A DNA stretch of 60,738 bases from Acidobacteriaceae bacterium. Lineage in GTDB: Bacteria; Acidobacteriota; Terriglobia; Terriglobales; Acidobacteriaceae. The position numbers and the translations under genes were made by a program. Where the stretch lies: assembly GCA_030037545.1 (NCBI GenBank), contig JASHRF010000040.1:1-60738 (forward strand), read 5' to 3'. The notes beneath the pieces were generated by a model. It had not been told where the DNA came from. It did not search any database and saw only the letters and a program-made list of their open reading frames with translations. This document shows positions 35,415-44,352 of the stretch, piece by piece; the first letter of the stretch is position 1, and each line of letters starts with the position of its first letter.

Positions 35415-36170
35415 TCACCTTGGCCCATCGCCGCGCGTGGATTGGGCCGCGGGACTGAGCGCCTGCGTCCATTCGGCGGCCGAGTCCACCACTACGTCCG
35501 GTGGCACGTCCATCAGGTTCTGCGGCCCAAAGCCGAAGGCGCAGCCCAGCGCCCACGCGCCGGCGTTGCGCGCCGTCTGCATATCCACGGCGCTGTCGCC
35601 GATCATGACCGTCTCCTCCGCCAACGCGCCCGTCTCTTCCATCAGCGAGCGCAGCCCCGTGGGGTCGGGCTTTTTGACCGCGAAGCTGTCGCCGCCATAG
35701 ATGTGCAGGAAATAGCCGGCCATGCCCAGCCCTTCGCAGATGCCGCGCGCCGGCCGCACCGGCTTGTTGGTGAGCACGGCCATGGCCCGCGCTGCGCGGC
35801 CCGGTTCGTCGTGCAACTCCTTGAGGGCTTTGAGCGCCTCCAGCACGCCCACGTACGCATAAGTGAAATCGAGCTTGTGCTCGCGATAGTATTGCAGGAA
35901 AAATGCGTAGGCTTTTTTAAGCTGCTCCTCATCGACGGTATCGGGCGTAAGATTGCCGGCTAGCGCCAGCGAGCGCCGCATCAGCATGGGGGCGCCGTTG
36001 CCCACAAAGCCGGCAATGGCGGGGTCTGGAAGCGGCTCATGGCCAAACTCCTCGAGTGTGGCGTTGACGCTGTTGCACAAGTCCTGGGCCGAGTCGATCA
36101 GTGTGCCGTCGAGATCGAAGACCAGCAGCTTGAGCCGCTCCACGGGGATGGGGTGAAAGACCTGGATCAT
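35415..36170 (-). CDS. gph: HAD-family phosphatase, phosphoglycolate-phosphatase-like
   Basis: A 251-residue HAD hydrolase. HAD motif I is LLVFDLDGTLIDSA (about residues 14-27) with the catalytic Asp pair. The cap is of the helical C1 type (NATLEEFGHEPLPDP, FVGNGAPMLMRRSL). Motif II/III appear as VLTNKP and KKPDPTGLRSL, and motif IV as VMIGDSAVDMQTARNAG. This is the architecture of phosphoglycolate phosphatase (2-phosphoglycolate to glycolate), a salvage enzyme for DNA-repair product, though related substrates are possible. The gene stands alone between two membrane or envelope genes. Confidence 0.85.
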   Translation of the reverse strand: MIQVFHPIPVERLKLLVFDLDGTLIDSAQDLCNSVNATLEEFGHEPLPDPAIAGFVGNGAPMLMRRSLALAGNLTPDTVDEEQLKKAYAFFLQYYREHKLDFTYAYVGVLEALKALKELHDEPGRAARAMAVLTNKPVRPARGICEGLGMAGYFLHIYGGDSFAVKKPDPTGLRSLMEETGALAEETVMIGDSAVDMQTARNAGAWALGCAFGFGPQNLMDVPPDVVVDSAAEWTQALSPAAQSTRGDGPR

Positions 36171-36189
36171 GCTACCAGTTTATCGGGAA

Positions 36190-36265
36190 CGGCAATCGAC
36201 AGTGCACTTCATGCAGTGAACAGCGAAAGCGGCCGCCGGCCACTGATAACTGACAACTGTGAACT
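36190..36265. repeat. Short-word microrepeat (CAGTG/ACTGATAACTGACAACTG)
   Basis: Spacer between the HAD gene and the DUF4097 gene with related words GACAGTGCACTTCATGCAGTGAACAG and CACTGATAACTGACAACTGTGAACTG. Same character as the arrays at 32879 and 39515. Confidence 0.45.
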
Positions 36266-36269
36266 GTCT

Positions 36270-37103
36270 TTAATGGATTCGAATGCCGCCGGAGCCCGTC
36301 TCGATACGCACCAGCGGACCGCCGCCGCCGACTTTGCCTTGGACATGATGACGGCCTAAAGTACCCTGGGTGACGATGTCGCGGTCGCTTTGAACGCTAC
36401 CCGAGCCGCACTCGGCATCGAGCGTGAAGGCCGCGTTGCCAGTCCAGATTTCCACGCTGCCGGAGCCGGTCTCGAGCTTCCACGGGCCCTCCGGCTTGCC
36501 CGCGACCTTGATGCTGCCGGAGCCGGTCTGGGCGCGCAGAGCGCCGTCAATGTTGCGCAATTCGATGCTTCCGGAGCCGGTTTCGGCCTTCACATCTCCA
36601 TCGCCAATCTGCTCCGCGTAGATACTGCCGGAGCCGGTTTCCACCTGGAAGCTGCCCTGCAGCCCGGTGGCGTGAATGCTGCCGGAGCCGGAATTCAGTT
36701 TGGCGTTGGCGCCTACGCCGTCGACGATCAGGCTGCCGGAGCCGGAATCGGCGCTCAGATAGGCGTCTGCAGGCGCCTCGATTTCGTAGTCGATGCTGAT
36801 GTGCTGCATGTTGTTCTGGTGCGCGCCAATGCGCACGATGTTGCCGGTCTGCTCGATGGGCGGATGCGCGGCGATCTCGCGCACGCGATCGTCGTCGCCC
36901 CAGTTCGAACGCACGTGACCGATGATGTGAATCTGCCCGGCCGGTCCCGCGGACAGGTGAATCGCGCCCGCGCCGGTGGAAACGGTCAGATCGGGCCTGC
37001 CACTGAAGGTGAGATTGCGCTCGAAAGTGGCTTCGGCGGCCAAAGCCGGAATCGCGGCCGCCGTGCACACCGCCAGGGCCGTCACACAAAAAAGAGATTT
37101 CAT
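36270..37103 (-). CDS. Secreted DUF4097-type beta-repeat protein
   Basis: A 277-residue exported protein; the start at 37103 begins MKSLFCVTALAVCTAAAIPA, a signal peptide. The mature region is a right-handed beta-strand repeat with eight to nine units ending GSGS: DSGSGSLIVDG, NSGSGSIHATG, ETGSGSIYAEQ, ETGSGSIELRN, QTGSGSIKVAG and ETGSGSVEIW. These are DUF4097-like or adhesin-like solenoids, commonly anchored or secreted. At DNA level the repeat reads CTGCCGGAGCCGG on the plus strand about ten times, so slippage may change copy number. Function is unknown; in bacteria such proteins are often next to sigma/anti-sigma or membrane-stress genes, not obvious here. It diverges from the CorC gene. 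Confidence 0.82.
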   Translation of the reverse strand: MKSLFCVTALAVCTAAAIPALAAEATFERNLTFSGRPDLTVSTGAGAIHLSAGPAGQIHIIGHVRSNWGDDDRVREIAAHPPIEQTGNIVRIGAHQNNMQHISIDYEIEAPADAYLSADSGSGSLIVDGVGANAKLNSGSGSIHATGLQGSFQVETGSGSIYAEQIGDGDVKAETGSGSIELRNIDGALRAQTGSGSIKVAGKPEGPWKLETGSGSVEIWTGNAAFTLDAECGSGSVQSDRDIVTQGTLGRHHVQGKVGGGGPLVRIETGSGGIRIH

Positions 37104-37234
37104 TCCCCACCTCAATTCTGCTGTTCTAAGTTTTCTACGCGCCACGCCTCCTCGCGGTTCCGCAAAACTCTCTCAGTCCCTCAGCCCCTGGTCCCTGATC
37201 CCCGTTCCCTCTCAATGCTATTCTCTTCACCGGG

Positions 37235-38611
37235 ATGCCGGGCCTGACGCTGTTCAAATCCGTCGCGGTGGCCATGCTGATTCTGGCCAACGCCTTTTTT
37301 GTGGCCGCCGAGTTCGCGCTGGTGTCTATCCGCGAGACGCGCATCGAGCAGCTTCTCGAAGCGCAGGTTCCCGGCGCGCGCGCCGTGCTGCGCCTGCAGA
37401 GCGGTATCGAAGATCTGCTTCCGGCCGTGCAGTTGGGTGTGACCCTCTGTTCGCTGGCCTTGGGCTGGATCGGCGAGCCGCTGGCCGTTTCCATTCTCTT
37501 GCCCTGGTTCAGCACCCTCCCGCACGCACACGTTTACGCGCGCATAGCCGCGCTGGTGCTGGGCTTTGCCCTCATCACCTATTTTCACGTGGTGGTGGGC
37601 GAACTGGTGCCCAAATCGCTGGCCCTGCGGCGGGCTGAGGCGCTGGCCGTGGCCGTGGCCCCGCCCATGCTGGTGTTCATGGCGCTGGTGCGGCCGGCGG
37701 TGCGCCTGCTGCGGGTTTCAGCGGCGGTGGTGCTGCGCGGCTTCGATGTGCCGATCACCGAGCGCGCGGCCGTGCACTCGGCCGAGGAGCTCAAGCTCAT
37801 TGCCACTTCAGCACGGCGCATGGGTCTGCTGCCGCCGTTCCAGGAGACGCTGATTCACCGCGCGCTGGAACTGGACGACGTGCCGGTGCGCGAGATCATG
37901 ACCCCACGCCAGAAAATCTTTTCGCTGCCCTCGAACATGACGGCGGAAGAGGCGTTGGGGCGCATCGTCGCCCGCCATCACACGCGCGTGCCGGTCTTCG
38001 ACGAGGCGCGCGGGCCGGAGCACATTGTGGGCGTGGTGTATGCGCGCGACCTGGCGCGGCTTGAGTTTCTACGCAAATCTCCCCTGGAACTGAAAGCCGC
38101 CGCGATTCCCGGCAGCACTCCGCTGCCGCCGCGCGTAGAGCTGACCCTGGCGCAGATCATGCGCGATGTGCTGATTGTGCCCGAGACCAAGTCGGCGCTC
38201 GACCTGCTGCGCGAGTTCCAGCAGCGCCGCCGTCATTTGGCCATTGCGGTGGACGAGTTCGGATCGGTGGCGGGGCTGGTCACTGCCGAAGACGCCATCG
38301 AGCAGCTGGCCGGCGAGCTCGAAGATGAATTCGACGTTCCCACCCAGCCCATGCTGGCCAATGCGGCGGGCGCGTTCCTGATGGACGGCGGCGTCAACCT
38401 GCGCGACCTGGAGACGCAGATGCAGTGGGACCTGCCCCGCGACGGCGGCGTGGAAACCCTGGCGGGCTTTGTGCTTTACCGGCTCGGGCACATCCCGGGG
38501 CCGGGCGAATCGATTGTTTTCGAAGGACGGCGGCTGACGGTGGTAGAAATGGATGGGCGAAGAATCGCGAAGATTCGCGTCGAGCCGGCCGGAAAAGAGA
38601 CTGCGGTGTGA
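37235..38611 (+). CDS. CNNM/CorC-type membrane protein (HlyC/CorC family)
   Basis: A 458-residue inner-membrane protein of the CNNM/CorC family, which takes part in Mg/Co transport or export. Three to four membrane helices are in a DUF21 domain (residues about 1-190; VAVAMLILANAFFVAAEFA and VVVGELVPKSLALRR). Two CBS domains follow (about 205-335; IMTPRQKIFSLPSNMTAEEA and HLAIAVDEFGSVAGLVTAED). A CorC_HlyC transporter-associated domain closes (about 350-455; VNLRDLETQMQWDLP and GFVLYRLGHIPGPGE). The start ATG is at 37235. It precedes ppk2 by 61 bases and may be in the same transcript. Confidence 0.92.
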   Translation: MPGLTLFKSVAVAMLILANAFFVAAEFALVSIRETRIEQLLEAQVPGARAVLRLQSGIEDLLPAVQLGVTLCSLALGWIGEPLAVSILLPWFSTLPHAHVYARIAALVLGFALITYFHVVVGELVPKSLALRRAEALAVAVAPPMLVFMALVRPAVRLLRVSAAVVLRGFDVPITERAAVHSAEELKLIATSARRMGLLPPFQETLIHRALELDDVPVREIMTPRQKIFSLPSNMTAEEALGRIVARHHTRVPVFDEARGPEHIVGVVYARDLARLEFLRKSPLELKAAAIPGSTPLPPRVELTLAQIMRDVLIVPETKSALDLLREFQQRRRHLAIAVDEFGSVAGLVTAEDAIEQLAGELEDEFDVPTQPMLANAAGAFLMDGGVNLRDLETQMQWDLPRDGGVETLAGFVLYRLGHIPGPGESIVFEGRRLTVVEMDGRRIAKIRVEPAGKETAV

Positions 38612-38672
38612 ATATGGCAGCGGCGGTGGAGTGGCCGCGAATTCGGCCGATTATCTTTCCAGGAGAAGCGCA

Positions 38673-39512
38673 ATGTCAGATAAGAAAGGCAAAAACCGCG
38701 CCCCCAACGCCGAAGCGTCTGCCGGCGCCCCGCTCCATCTCGACAAGGACTGCGGTTACGAGCGCGAGTTGCGCAAGCTGCAGGTGGAGCTGGTCAAGCT
38801 GCAGGAGTGGATCCGCCACGAGGGGCTTCGCGTCGTGGTGCTGTTCGAGGGCCGTGACGCGGCCGGCAAAGGCGGAGCCATCAAGCGCATTACCGAATCG
38901 CTCAATCCGCGCGTGTGCCGCGTGGTGGCGCTGGGCACGCCCACTGAGCGCGAAAAGACGCAATGGTACTTTCAGCGCTACGCGGCCCACCTGCCCGCGG
39001 CCGGCGAGATGGTGCTCTTCGACCGCAGTTGGTATAACCGCGCCGGCGTGGAGCACGTGATGGGCTTTTGCACTGACGGCGAGTACCAGGATTTTCTGCA
39101 GAGCTGCCCGGAGTTCGAGCGCATGTTGATCCGCTCCGGGATCATCCTCATCAAGTATTGGTTTTCAGTGAGCGACGAGGAGCAGGAGCGCCGCTTCCAG
39201 GACCGCCTCGACAAGCCCACCAAGCGCTGGAAGCTGAGCCCCATGGATCTCGAATCGCGCAAGCACTGGGCGGATTATTCGCGCGCCAAGGACGAGATGT
39301 TCGCCGTAACCGACACGCGCCAGTCGCCGTGGTTTGTGGTCAATGCGGAAAACAAAAAGTGCGCGCGGCTGAACGTGATCCGCCATCTGCTCTCCTTGAT
39401 CAAGTACCGCGACCTGACGCCCGAGCCGCTCAAGCTGCCGCCCCTGGGAAAATCGAAATACGTGCGCCCGCCTTTCCGGGAGCAGAACTTTATCCCGGAG
39501 GTGTATCAGTAA
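38673..39512 (+). CDS. ppk2: Polyphosphate kinase 2 family protein
   Basis: Transfers phosphate between polyphosphate and nucleotides. The start at 38673 (MSDKKGKNRAPNAE) is preceded by AGGAGAAG; the frame is open further upstream in the corC overlap region. At 279 residues it is a one-domain class I PPK2 type. Walker A is LFEGRDAAGKGGAIKRI (about residues 55-71), and Walker B-like FDRSWYNRAGVEHVMGF (about 113-129). The lid module with PTKRWKLSPMDLESRKHW follows, then SPWFVVNAENKKCARLN. It lies close behind the CorC gene on the same strand. Confidence 0.93.
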   Translation: MSDKKGKNRAPNAEASAGAPLHLDKDCGYERELRKLQVELVKLQEWIRHEGLRVVVLFEGRDAAGKGGAIKRITESLNPRVCRVVALGTPTEREKTQWYFQRYAAHLPAAGEMVLFDRSWYNRAGVEHVMGFCTDGEYQDFLQSCPEFERMLIRSGIILIKYWFSVSDEEQERRFQDRLDKPTKRWKLSPMDLESRKHWADYSRAKDEMFAVTDTRQSPWFVVNAENKKCARLNVIRHLLSLIKYRDLTPEPLKLPPLGKSKYVRPPFREQNFIPEVYQ

Positions 39513-39875
39513 AGCAGTTCGTAGTTCGCAGTTCATAGTTCGCAGTTTGCGCAGGCCGTTTTCACAGCCCCGTGCCCCGTCCTTTCCGCTTTCTTCTGCG
39601 AAAAGGCGGGAAACCACGCCGGCGAGTCGCCTTGACCTGACTCCCCGACTCCTGGCAACTGAGAAGTGACCACTGTGAACCATATTCTGTTTCTGCGCCC
39701 ATGAAGCAGACCCTCACCCGCCTGGTTCTCACCCTTCCTGTCGTCTGCAGAATTACGGGCAACGGTCTGTGCTCAGGAACGCTGAGATTCTTCCAGCGAA
39801 AATTCGCATCGCTGTCGTGCGCGATTACCGTTTCAAAGCGCGGGATCCGCAATCCAGAAAACTATGGCCGAAGGC
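39513..39875. other. Spacer with microrepeats, no gene seen
   Basis: A stretch of about 360 bases between the convergent ppk2 and metallophosphoesterase genes. The first 37 bases hold the AGTTC microrepeat. The rest has no convincing gene; an open frame at 39701 overlaps the phosphoesterase gene and lacks features. Confidence 0.5.
39515..39549. repeat. AGTTCGTAGTTCGCAGTT microrepeat
   Basis: Tandem imperfect units AGTTCGTAGTTCGCAGTTCATAGTTCGCAGTT immediately after the ppk2 stop codon. The same words occur at 58000-58036. Confidence 0.6.
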
Positions 39876-40352
39876 CTATTGCATCAAGGCCACAATCGCC
39901 GGCTTCAAGCCTCCATCGGTGCCGATCGTCAAGAATCCGATCGTCACCGGCAGCTCAAACCGCCGTGGCCCGCACGAGCCGGGGTTGAAGTAGAGTACGC
40001 CCTTCTTGGTGTGGAAATTCGGTACGTGGGTGTGGCCGTGCAGAACGGCGGCGAACTTCGCCGCAGCCGGATCGAGTTGCAGCGTTTTCAGATCGTGCAG
40101 CATGTAGAGATAGTGGCCCACGCCTTGCTTATCTTCGATGAGCACCACTTCAGTTTCCGGAAGCTTGGCGCACTCGCCTTCGCGGTCCACGTTGCCGCGA
40201 ATGGCCGTCACCGGCGCGATCTTCTCCAGCTCGCGCAGAATTGAGGCCTTGCCCACGTCGCCCAGGTGCAGGATTTGCTGCACGCCTTTGAGCGCCGGCA
40301 CAACTTCAGGCCGCAGCAGGCCGTGCGTATCGCTAATAATACCCATCTTCAC
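39876..40352 (-). CDS. YfcE/MJ0936-type metallophosphoesterase
   Basis: A 158-residue calcineurin-like phosphodiesterase with a GTG start at 40352 (MKMGIISDTHGLL; ATG at 40346 possible). It has the four metal motifs: ISDTHG, HLGDVG, GNVDRE and HGHTH. The longer open frame upstream overlaps ampG and has no family homology. Such enzymes hydrolyse small phosphodiesters or nucleotide derivatives; the natural substrate is unknown. It diverges from ampG by about 40 bases. Confidence 0.9.
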   Translation of the reverse strand: MKMGIISDTHGLLRPEVVPALKGVQQILHLGDVGKASILRELEKIAPVTAIRGNVDREGECAKLPETEVVLIEDKQGVGHYLYMLHDLKTLQLDPAAAKFAAVLHGHTHVPNFHTKKGVLYFNPGSCGPRRFELPVTIGFLTIGTDGGLKPAIVALMQ

Positions 40353-40390
40353 GAATCCAGGATAAGCGAAGCTGGCGGAGTTAGGCTGAA

Positions 40391-41785
40391 ATGGGGCGCC
40401 GGAAAATTGAGATGAAGGAATTATCCCGAAGCAACGAAGGACACACTCGAACCAACTGGCGGGACGCGGTCGCAGCCTACACCGAACCGCGTGTACTGCA
40501 GGTGCTCGCACTCGGATTCTCGAGTGGTTTGCCGCTCCTTCTGACTTACTCGACGCTCTCAGCATGGCTTGCGACAGCCGGTGTGAGGCGCGCTGCGATC
40601 GGCACCTTCGCCCTGGTTGGCACACCCTACGCGCTCAAGTTTTTGTGGGCGCCTCTGATGGATCGCGTACCTCCGCCAGTGACTTTGGGACGGCGGCGCG
40701 GTTGGGGAATCACAATCCAGATTCTTCTAATCGGCGCAATTCTCGGTCTGGGATTGTGCAATCCAAAACACAACCTGCCTCTGATGGCCGCCTTCGCAGT
40801 ACTTGTCGCGTTTTTATCCGCGAGCCAGGATATCGTGATCGATGCCTGGCGGGTGGAGAGCCTGAGCAGCGATCAGCAGGCTCCCGGAGCCGCCATGATT
40901 CAGTCCGGCTACCGGATCGGCATGCTCGTTGCCGGGGCAGGCGGACTGTTCATCGCAGCCTACGCAGGATGGTTTGCGACCTACGCCACAATGGCTGCGC
41001 TCGTCGGTGTGGGACTGCTGGTGTTTTTGCTGTGTCCCGAGCCGAAAATCTCGGCAGAAACTTCATATGTTGCGGGGTCAGGATGGCATGCGATTCGCCA
41101 CGCGTTTTCGACCGCCGTGATCGGTCCCTTTCGCGATTTCATGCATCGGCCGCTTTGGCCTGTCATCCTGATCGCCATTTTCGGGTACAAGCTGGGCGAG
41201 GCAATGGCGGGAGTGATGTCGACGCCTCTTTACATCTCGCTGGGATTTTCACTCCCGGAGATTGCCACGGCTTCGAAAATCTTCGGATTTTTCTCGATTG
41301 TGGCCGGAGCACTCATCGGCGGGGTGGTGACGACCCGGTTCGGAATCCGCCGCGCGCTGATTCTTTGCGGCGTTTTGCAGTCGATCGGGAACCTGTTTTT
41401 TGTTTTGCAGGCGGTAGGCGGGCATCGGATCGGCTACCTTGCTCTCTGCGTGACGGCCGAGAATCTGACCGGGGCAATGGCGGGGACGGCGTTGATCACC
41501 TATCTTTCCAGCCTATGCTCACCCGCTTTCACGGCGACTCAGTTCGCGCTGCTTTCCTCGCTCGCATTGCTGGGCCGCACCGTGGTGGCCTCCTCGGGCG
41601 GAGCGTTGTCAGAAAGGATGGGCTGGGCACGATTCTTTCTGCTTACCAGCGTGGTGGCATTGCCAGCCATCGTTCTGTTCATCTGGATTGGACCGCGCGA
41701 CGATTTCAGGAACAACCGACTCAAGCCCGCCCTCAAAAGCACGGATGACAGGGCAGAAGACCCAACCCTGGCCAAGAAGTTCTGA
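40391..41785 (+). CDS. ampG: AmpG-type muropeptide permease (MFS)
   Basis: A 464-residue major facilitator with twelve predicted helices that imports anhydromuropeptides for cell-wall recycling. The conserved start YTEPRVLQVLALGFSSGLP lies near residue 30. Further AmpG-type blocks are KFLWAPLMDRVPPP, SASQDIVIDAWRVE and GYRIGMLVAGAGGLF. A start at 40412 is also possible. It lies next to a metallophosphoesterase on the opposite strand. No cell-wall amidase or AmpD neighbour is seen, so recycling is inferred from family. Confidence 0.88.
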   Translation: MGRRKIEMKELSRSNEGHTRTNWRDAVAAYTEPRVLQVLALGFSSGLPLLLTYSTLSAWLATAGVRRAAIGTFALVGTPYALKFLWAPLMDRVPPPVTLGRRRGWGITIQILLIGAILGLGLCNPKHNLPLMAAFAVLVAFLSASQDIVIDAWRVESLSSDQQAPGAAMIQSGYRIGMLVAGAGGLFIAAYAGWFATYATMAALVGVGLLVFLLCPEPKISAETSYVAGSGWHAIRHAFSTAVIGPFRDFMHRPLWPVILIAIFGYKLGEAMAGVMSTPLYISLGFSLPEIATASKIFGFFSIVAGALIGGVVTTRFGIRRALILCGVLQSIGNLFFVLQAVGGHRIGYLALCVTAENLTGAMAGTALITYLSSLCSPAFTATQFALLSSLALLGRTVVASSGGALSERMGWARFFLLTSVVALPAIVLFIWIGPRDDFRNNRLKPALKSTDDRAEDPTLAKKF

Positions 41786-41912
41786 ACTAACGTCACGATT
41801 TTCTCCCTTGAGTTCTTCTTCTGCGACTGTCAAATACCTCGAGGTGCCCGAAAAATAGCATCGACAACAAAAAATACAGCGACGCAGCCGGAAAACCTGG
41901 GTCTAAGAGGGC

Positions 41913-42710
41913 ATGAAGGATTTTGCGCGCGGATTTTTCCTGCTTTTGGCCGTTGCCGCGGTCTGGTGCGTGGCGGCGCGGGCGCAAGCCTCATGGCCCG
42001 CGCAAGGCGAGGGCGGGGGAAACATGCAGGCCGAAGTGGAGCAGATCTTCGCGCTCGCCAACCAGGCGCGTGTGCAGGCCGGCGTGGGGCGGCTGCAGTG
42101 GGATCCGGCGCTCGCCGCTGCGGCGCTGGCGCATTGCCGGCGCATGGCGGAAGAAGGTCCCATTGCGCATCGCTATGGCGGCGAGCCGGATGTGAGCGGG
42201 CGCGCTGCGCAGGCCGGCGCACATTTCAGCGTCATTGAAGAGAACGTGGCCATCGGGCCTTCGGCGGATGCCATTCACGAGGAGTGGATGCATTCGCCCG
42301 GCCATCGCCAGAACCTGCTCAGCCCCGACGTGGATCACGTGGGCATTGCCGTGGTGGCTGCGCGCGGCGTGCTCTACGCGGTTGCCGATTATTCGCGCGC
42401 AGTGGCGCAATTGAGTCCCGCCCAGGTTGAGGCCCGCATCGCGGCCCTGATCCGGCCCAGCGGCGTCGCGGTGTTGAGCGATGCCAGCGTGGCGCGGGCC
42501 GCCTGCCGCACCGATGCAGGCGCGCCGCGCAACGGAGCGCGGCCGCGCTTCATCATGCGCTGGCAGGCAGGCGATCTGAACCAACTGCCACAGCAGCTAG
42601 TGGACCAGATCGGTTCGGGAAAATTTCGAGCGGCGGCCGTGGGCAGTTGCCCGGCGCAGGACGTTGAGGGATCATTCTCGGCGTATCGCGTGGCCGTTCT
42701 GCTGTATTGA
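41913..42710 (+). CDS. Secreted CAP (SCP-like) domain protein
   Basis: A 265-residue exported protein; the signal peptide ends near ARAQA. The CAP domain (about 45-165) shows FALANQARVQAGVGRLQWD, LAAAALAHCRRMAEEG, SVIEENVA and WMHSPGHRQNLLSPDVDHVG, the usual CAP signature with His and Glu residues. A second region of about 100 residues (VEARIAALIRPSGVAVLSD) is not recognised. CAP proteins are secreted with varied roles in adhesion or binding. The gene is convergent with a GT39 gene. Confidence 0.88.
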   Translation: MKDFARGFFLLLAVAAVWCVAARAQASWPAQGEGGGNMQAEVEQIFALANQARVQAGVGRLQWDPALAAAALAHCRRMAEEGPIAHRYGGEPDVSGRAAQAGAHFSVIEENVAIGPSADAIHEEWMHSPGHRQNLLSPDVDHVGIAVVAARGVLYAVADYSRAVAQLSPAQVEARIAALIRPSGVAVLSDASVARAACRTDAGAPRNGARPRFIMRWQAGDLNQLPQQLVDQIGSGKFRAAAVGSCPAQDVEGSFSAYRVAVLLY

Positions 42711-42744
42711 ACCAGGGACCAAAGGGAACGAGAAATCCCGCGCT

Positions 42745-44289
42745 TCACCCGAAGTTCCTGTGTTCCTTCCACAGCACCGGCCACGGCAAGCGCGGCGGGC
42801 CGCAGACGAAAATGTCGGGGTGGTAGACGCTCTCTTCGTTGCGAATGCCTTCCAGGTTACCGTTGTGGCCGGCCAGGCGGCAGCTAGTGAAAATCGAATT
42901 GGCCTGCTCGGGCGTGAGACCGAGAACGATGAGCGTAGTGGGCGGAGGGCTCGGGGACCCACGCAGCCACTCGGAGTTCGTGGTGCCGATGGGCGCGGGC
43001 AGCCCATAAGCCGAGCCGAGGATCTCGACCGCTCCGTATTCGCCGTAGTTGCCGGTGGTGATTCCCAGGTGCGCCCGCTGCTCAGGCGAAAGCGAATCGC
43101 GAATCTGCGCCACGGTGCGCACCAGCTCGTGCCAGCCGAACTCCTCGCGCAGGTCGCCGTTCCGCGCCAGCGCAAACTGCTTCAAGGGGCCGCTCGACGC
43201 AAGGGGCAGAACGACGGCGCAAATGTAGGCGGAAATCACGGCGAACATGGCAAAGTAAGCAGCTTCAATGGTGCGGCGCGTGCCTCGCGGCACAAAGCCG
43301 AGGAATCGCTCGGCGATCACCGCGCCCATGGCCAGCAGCATGGGATACACGCCGGCTGTGTAGTAGTTGCGGCCTTTGCTGATCCAGAAGAGCACCAACG
43401 GCACTGCGTAGAGGAACGCCAGCAGGCGAAAGCGGCGGTTGAACAGAAAGCCGACCAGGCCGGCCAGCCACAGCGGCGCGGCCACCAGGTTGACGCAGAC
43501 GAGGAACTGTCCCTTGAGAAATCCCTGGGCGCGGCCTTCACCCACGTCGCGCGCATGAATGTAGCGCAAAAAATCGTAAGAAATAAAATTGTGCCGCACC
43601 AGCCACGCCAAGTTAGGCAGGAAGATGAGCAGCGCCAGCGCCACACCGCCCCAGAACCATCCGCTTTTCAGATAACGGCGCGCCGGCGTGAACACCACAC
43701 CTGCAAGCAGACCGGCGATCAGGAAAACAATGCCGTATTTGGTTTCAAGCCCCAGGCCCACGGCGGCGCCGATGGCGAGCCACCAGCGCGGGTTTTCGGA
43801 GTTGAGCAGGCGGATGGCAAAGTACGCAATGAGCGCCCACCACAAAAAATCGAACGACGTGTACTGGAATTCGGTGCCTTCAAAGAGCGATAGCGGAGAA
43901 AAGGCGACAGCCAGGGCCACGGTGACTTGCGCCAGGCGATGGCCGCCCAGCTCGCGGGCCATGAGGCCGCTGACGAAAACGGCCACGCCCTGGGCGAGAA
44001 CCGAGAACAGGCGCAGGCCGGCCAGTGAAAGTCCGAAAAGCGCCAAGCCAATGCGCTCCACGAATGGCGTGAGCGGCGGGAAGGCCACGAATCCCCAATC
44101 AAGATGGTGCGCGTCGCTGAGGAATTGCAGCTCGTCGCGATGAAAGCCGTAACGATTGTCGGTGAGCAGATGAATGACGGCCAGCCCCGAGGCGATGGCG
44201 AATAGAACCGCAGTGTCGGCCGGGCGGCCGCGGGATTGGCCAGGCGCGGCCGTCGCAGGCGGAGGGGAAACGCTTTCCGTGGACTTCAA
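42745..44289 (-). CDS. GT39-family membrane glycosyltransferase
   Basis: A 514-residue polytopic protein with ten or more helices and a TTG start at 44289. It resembles dolichyl-phosphate-mannose-type GT-C enzymes. The first outside loop has NRYGFHRDELQFLSDAHHL, with the catalytic-type Arg-Asp-Glu, and AFPPLTPFVERIG. The C-terminal soluble domain holds SPEQRAHLGITTGNYGEYGA and YHPDIFVCGPPRLPW. The product likely transfers sugar from a polyprenyl-phosphate donor to lipid or protein at the outer face of the inner membrane. Acceptor and sugar are not determinable. Confidence 0.85.
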   Translation of the reverse strand: MKSTESVSPPPATAAPGQSRGRPADTAVLFAIASGLAVIHLLTDNRYGFHRDELQFLSDAHHLDWGFVAFPPLTPFVERIGLALFGLSLAGLRLFSVLAQGVAVFVSGLMARELGGHRLAQVTVALAVAFSPLSLFEGTEFQYTSFDFLWWALIAYFAIRLLNSENPRWWLAIGAAVGLGLETKYGIVFLIAGLLAGVVFTPARRYLKSGWFWGGVALALLIFLPNLAWLVRHNFISYDFLRYIHARDVGEGRAQGFLKGQFLVCVNLVAAPLWLAGLVGFLFNRRFRLLAFLYAVPLVLFWISKGRNYYTAGVYPMLLAMGAVIAERFLGFVPRGTRRTIEAAYFAMFAVISAYICAVVLPLASSGPLKQFALARNGDLREEFGWHELVRTVAQIRDSLSPEQRAHLGITTGNYGEYGAVEILGSAYGLPAPIGTTNSEWLRGSPSPPPTTLIVLGLTPEQANSIFTSCRLAGHNGNLEGIRNEESVYHPDIFVCGPPRLPWPVLWKEHRNFG

Positions 44290-44352
44290 GCGAGACTCCC
44301 ATGATTGCGATATTTGGATCGTAAAGTGCGAACGGGGGCCCTTCCCTCAACT

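Noticed and set aside
36270..37103. CRISPR-like appearance of repeated 13-base words
   Set aside because: The words are inside an open frame coding GSGS repeats, spacing is variable, and no cas gene is near.
39701..39988. Open frame of 95 codons with a hydrophobic start (MKQTLTRLVLTLPVV)
   Set aside because: It overlaps the 3' end of the metallophosphoesterase gene on the opposite strand, and the rest is Ser/Arg-rich shadow-like sequence.
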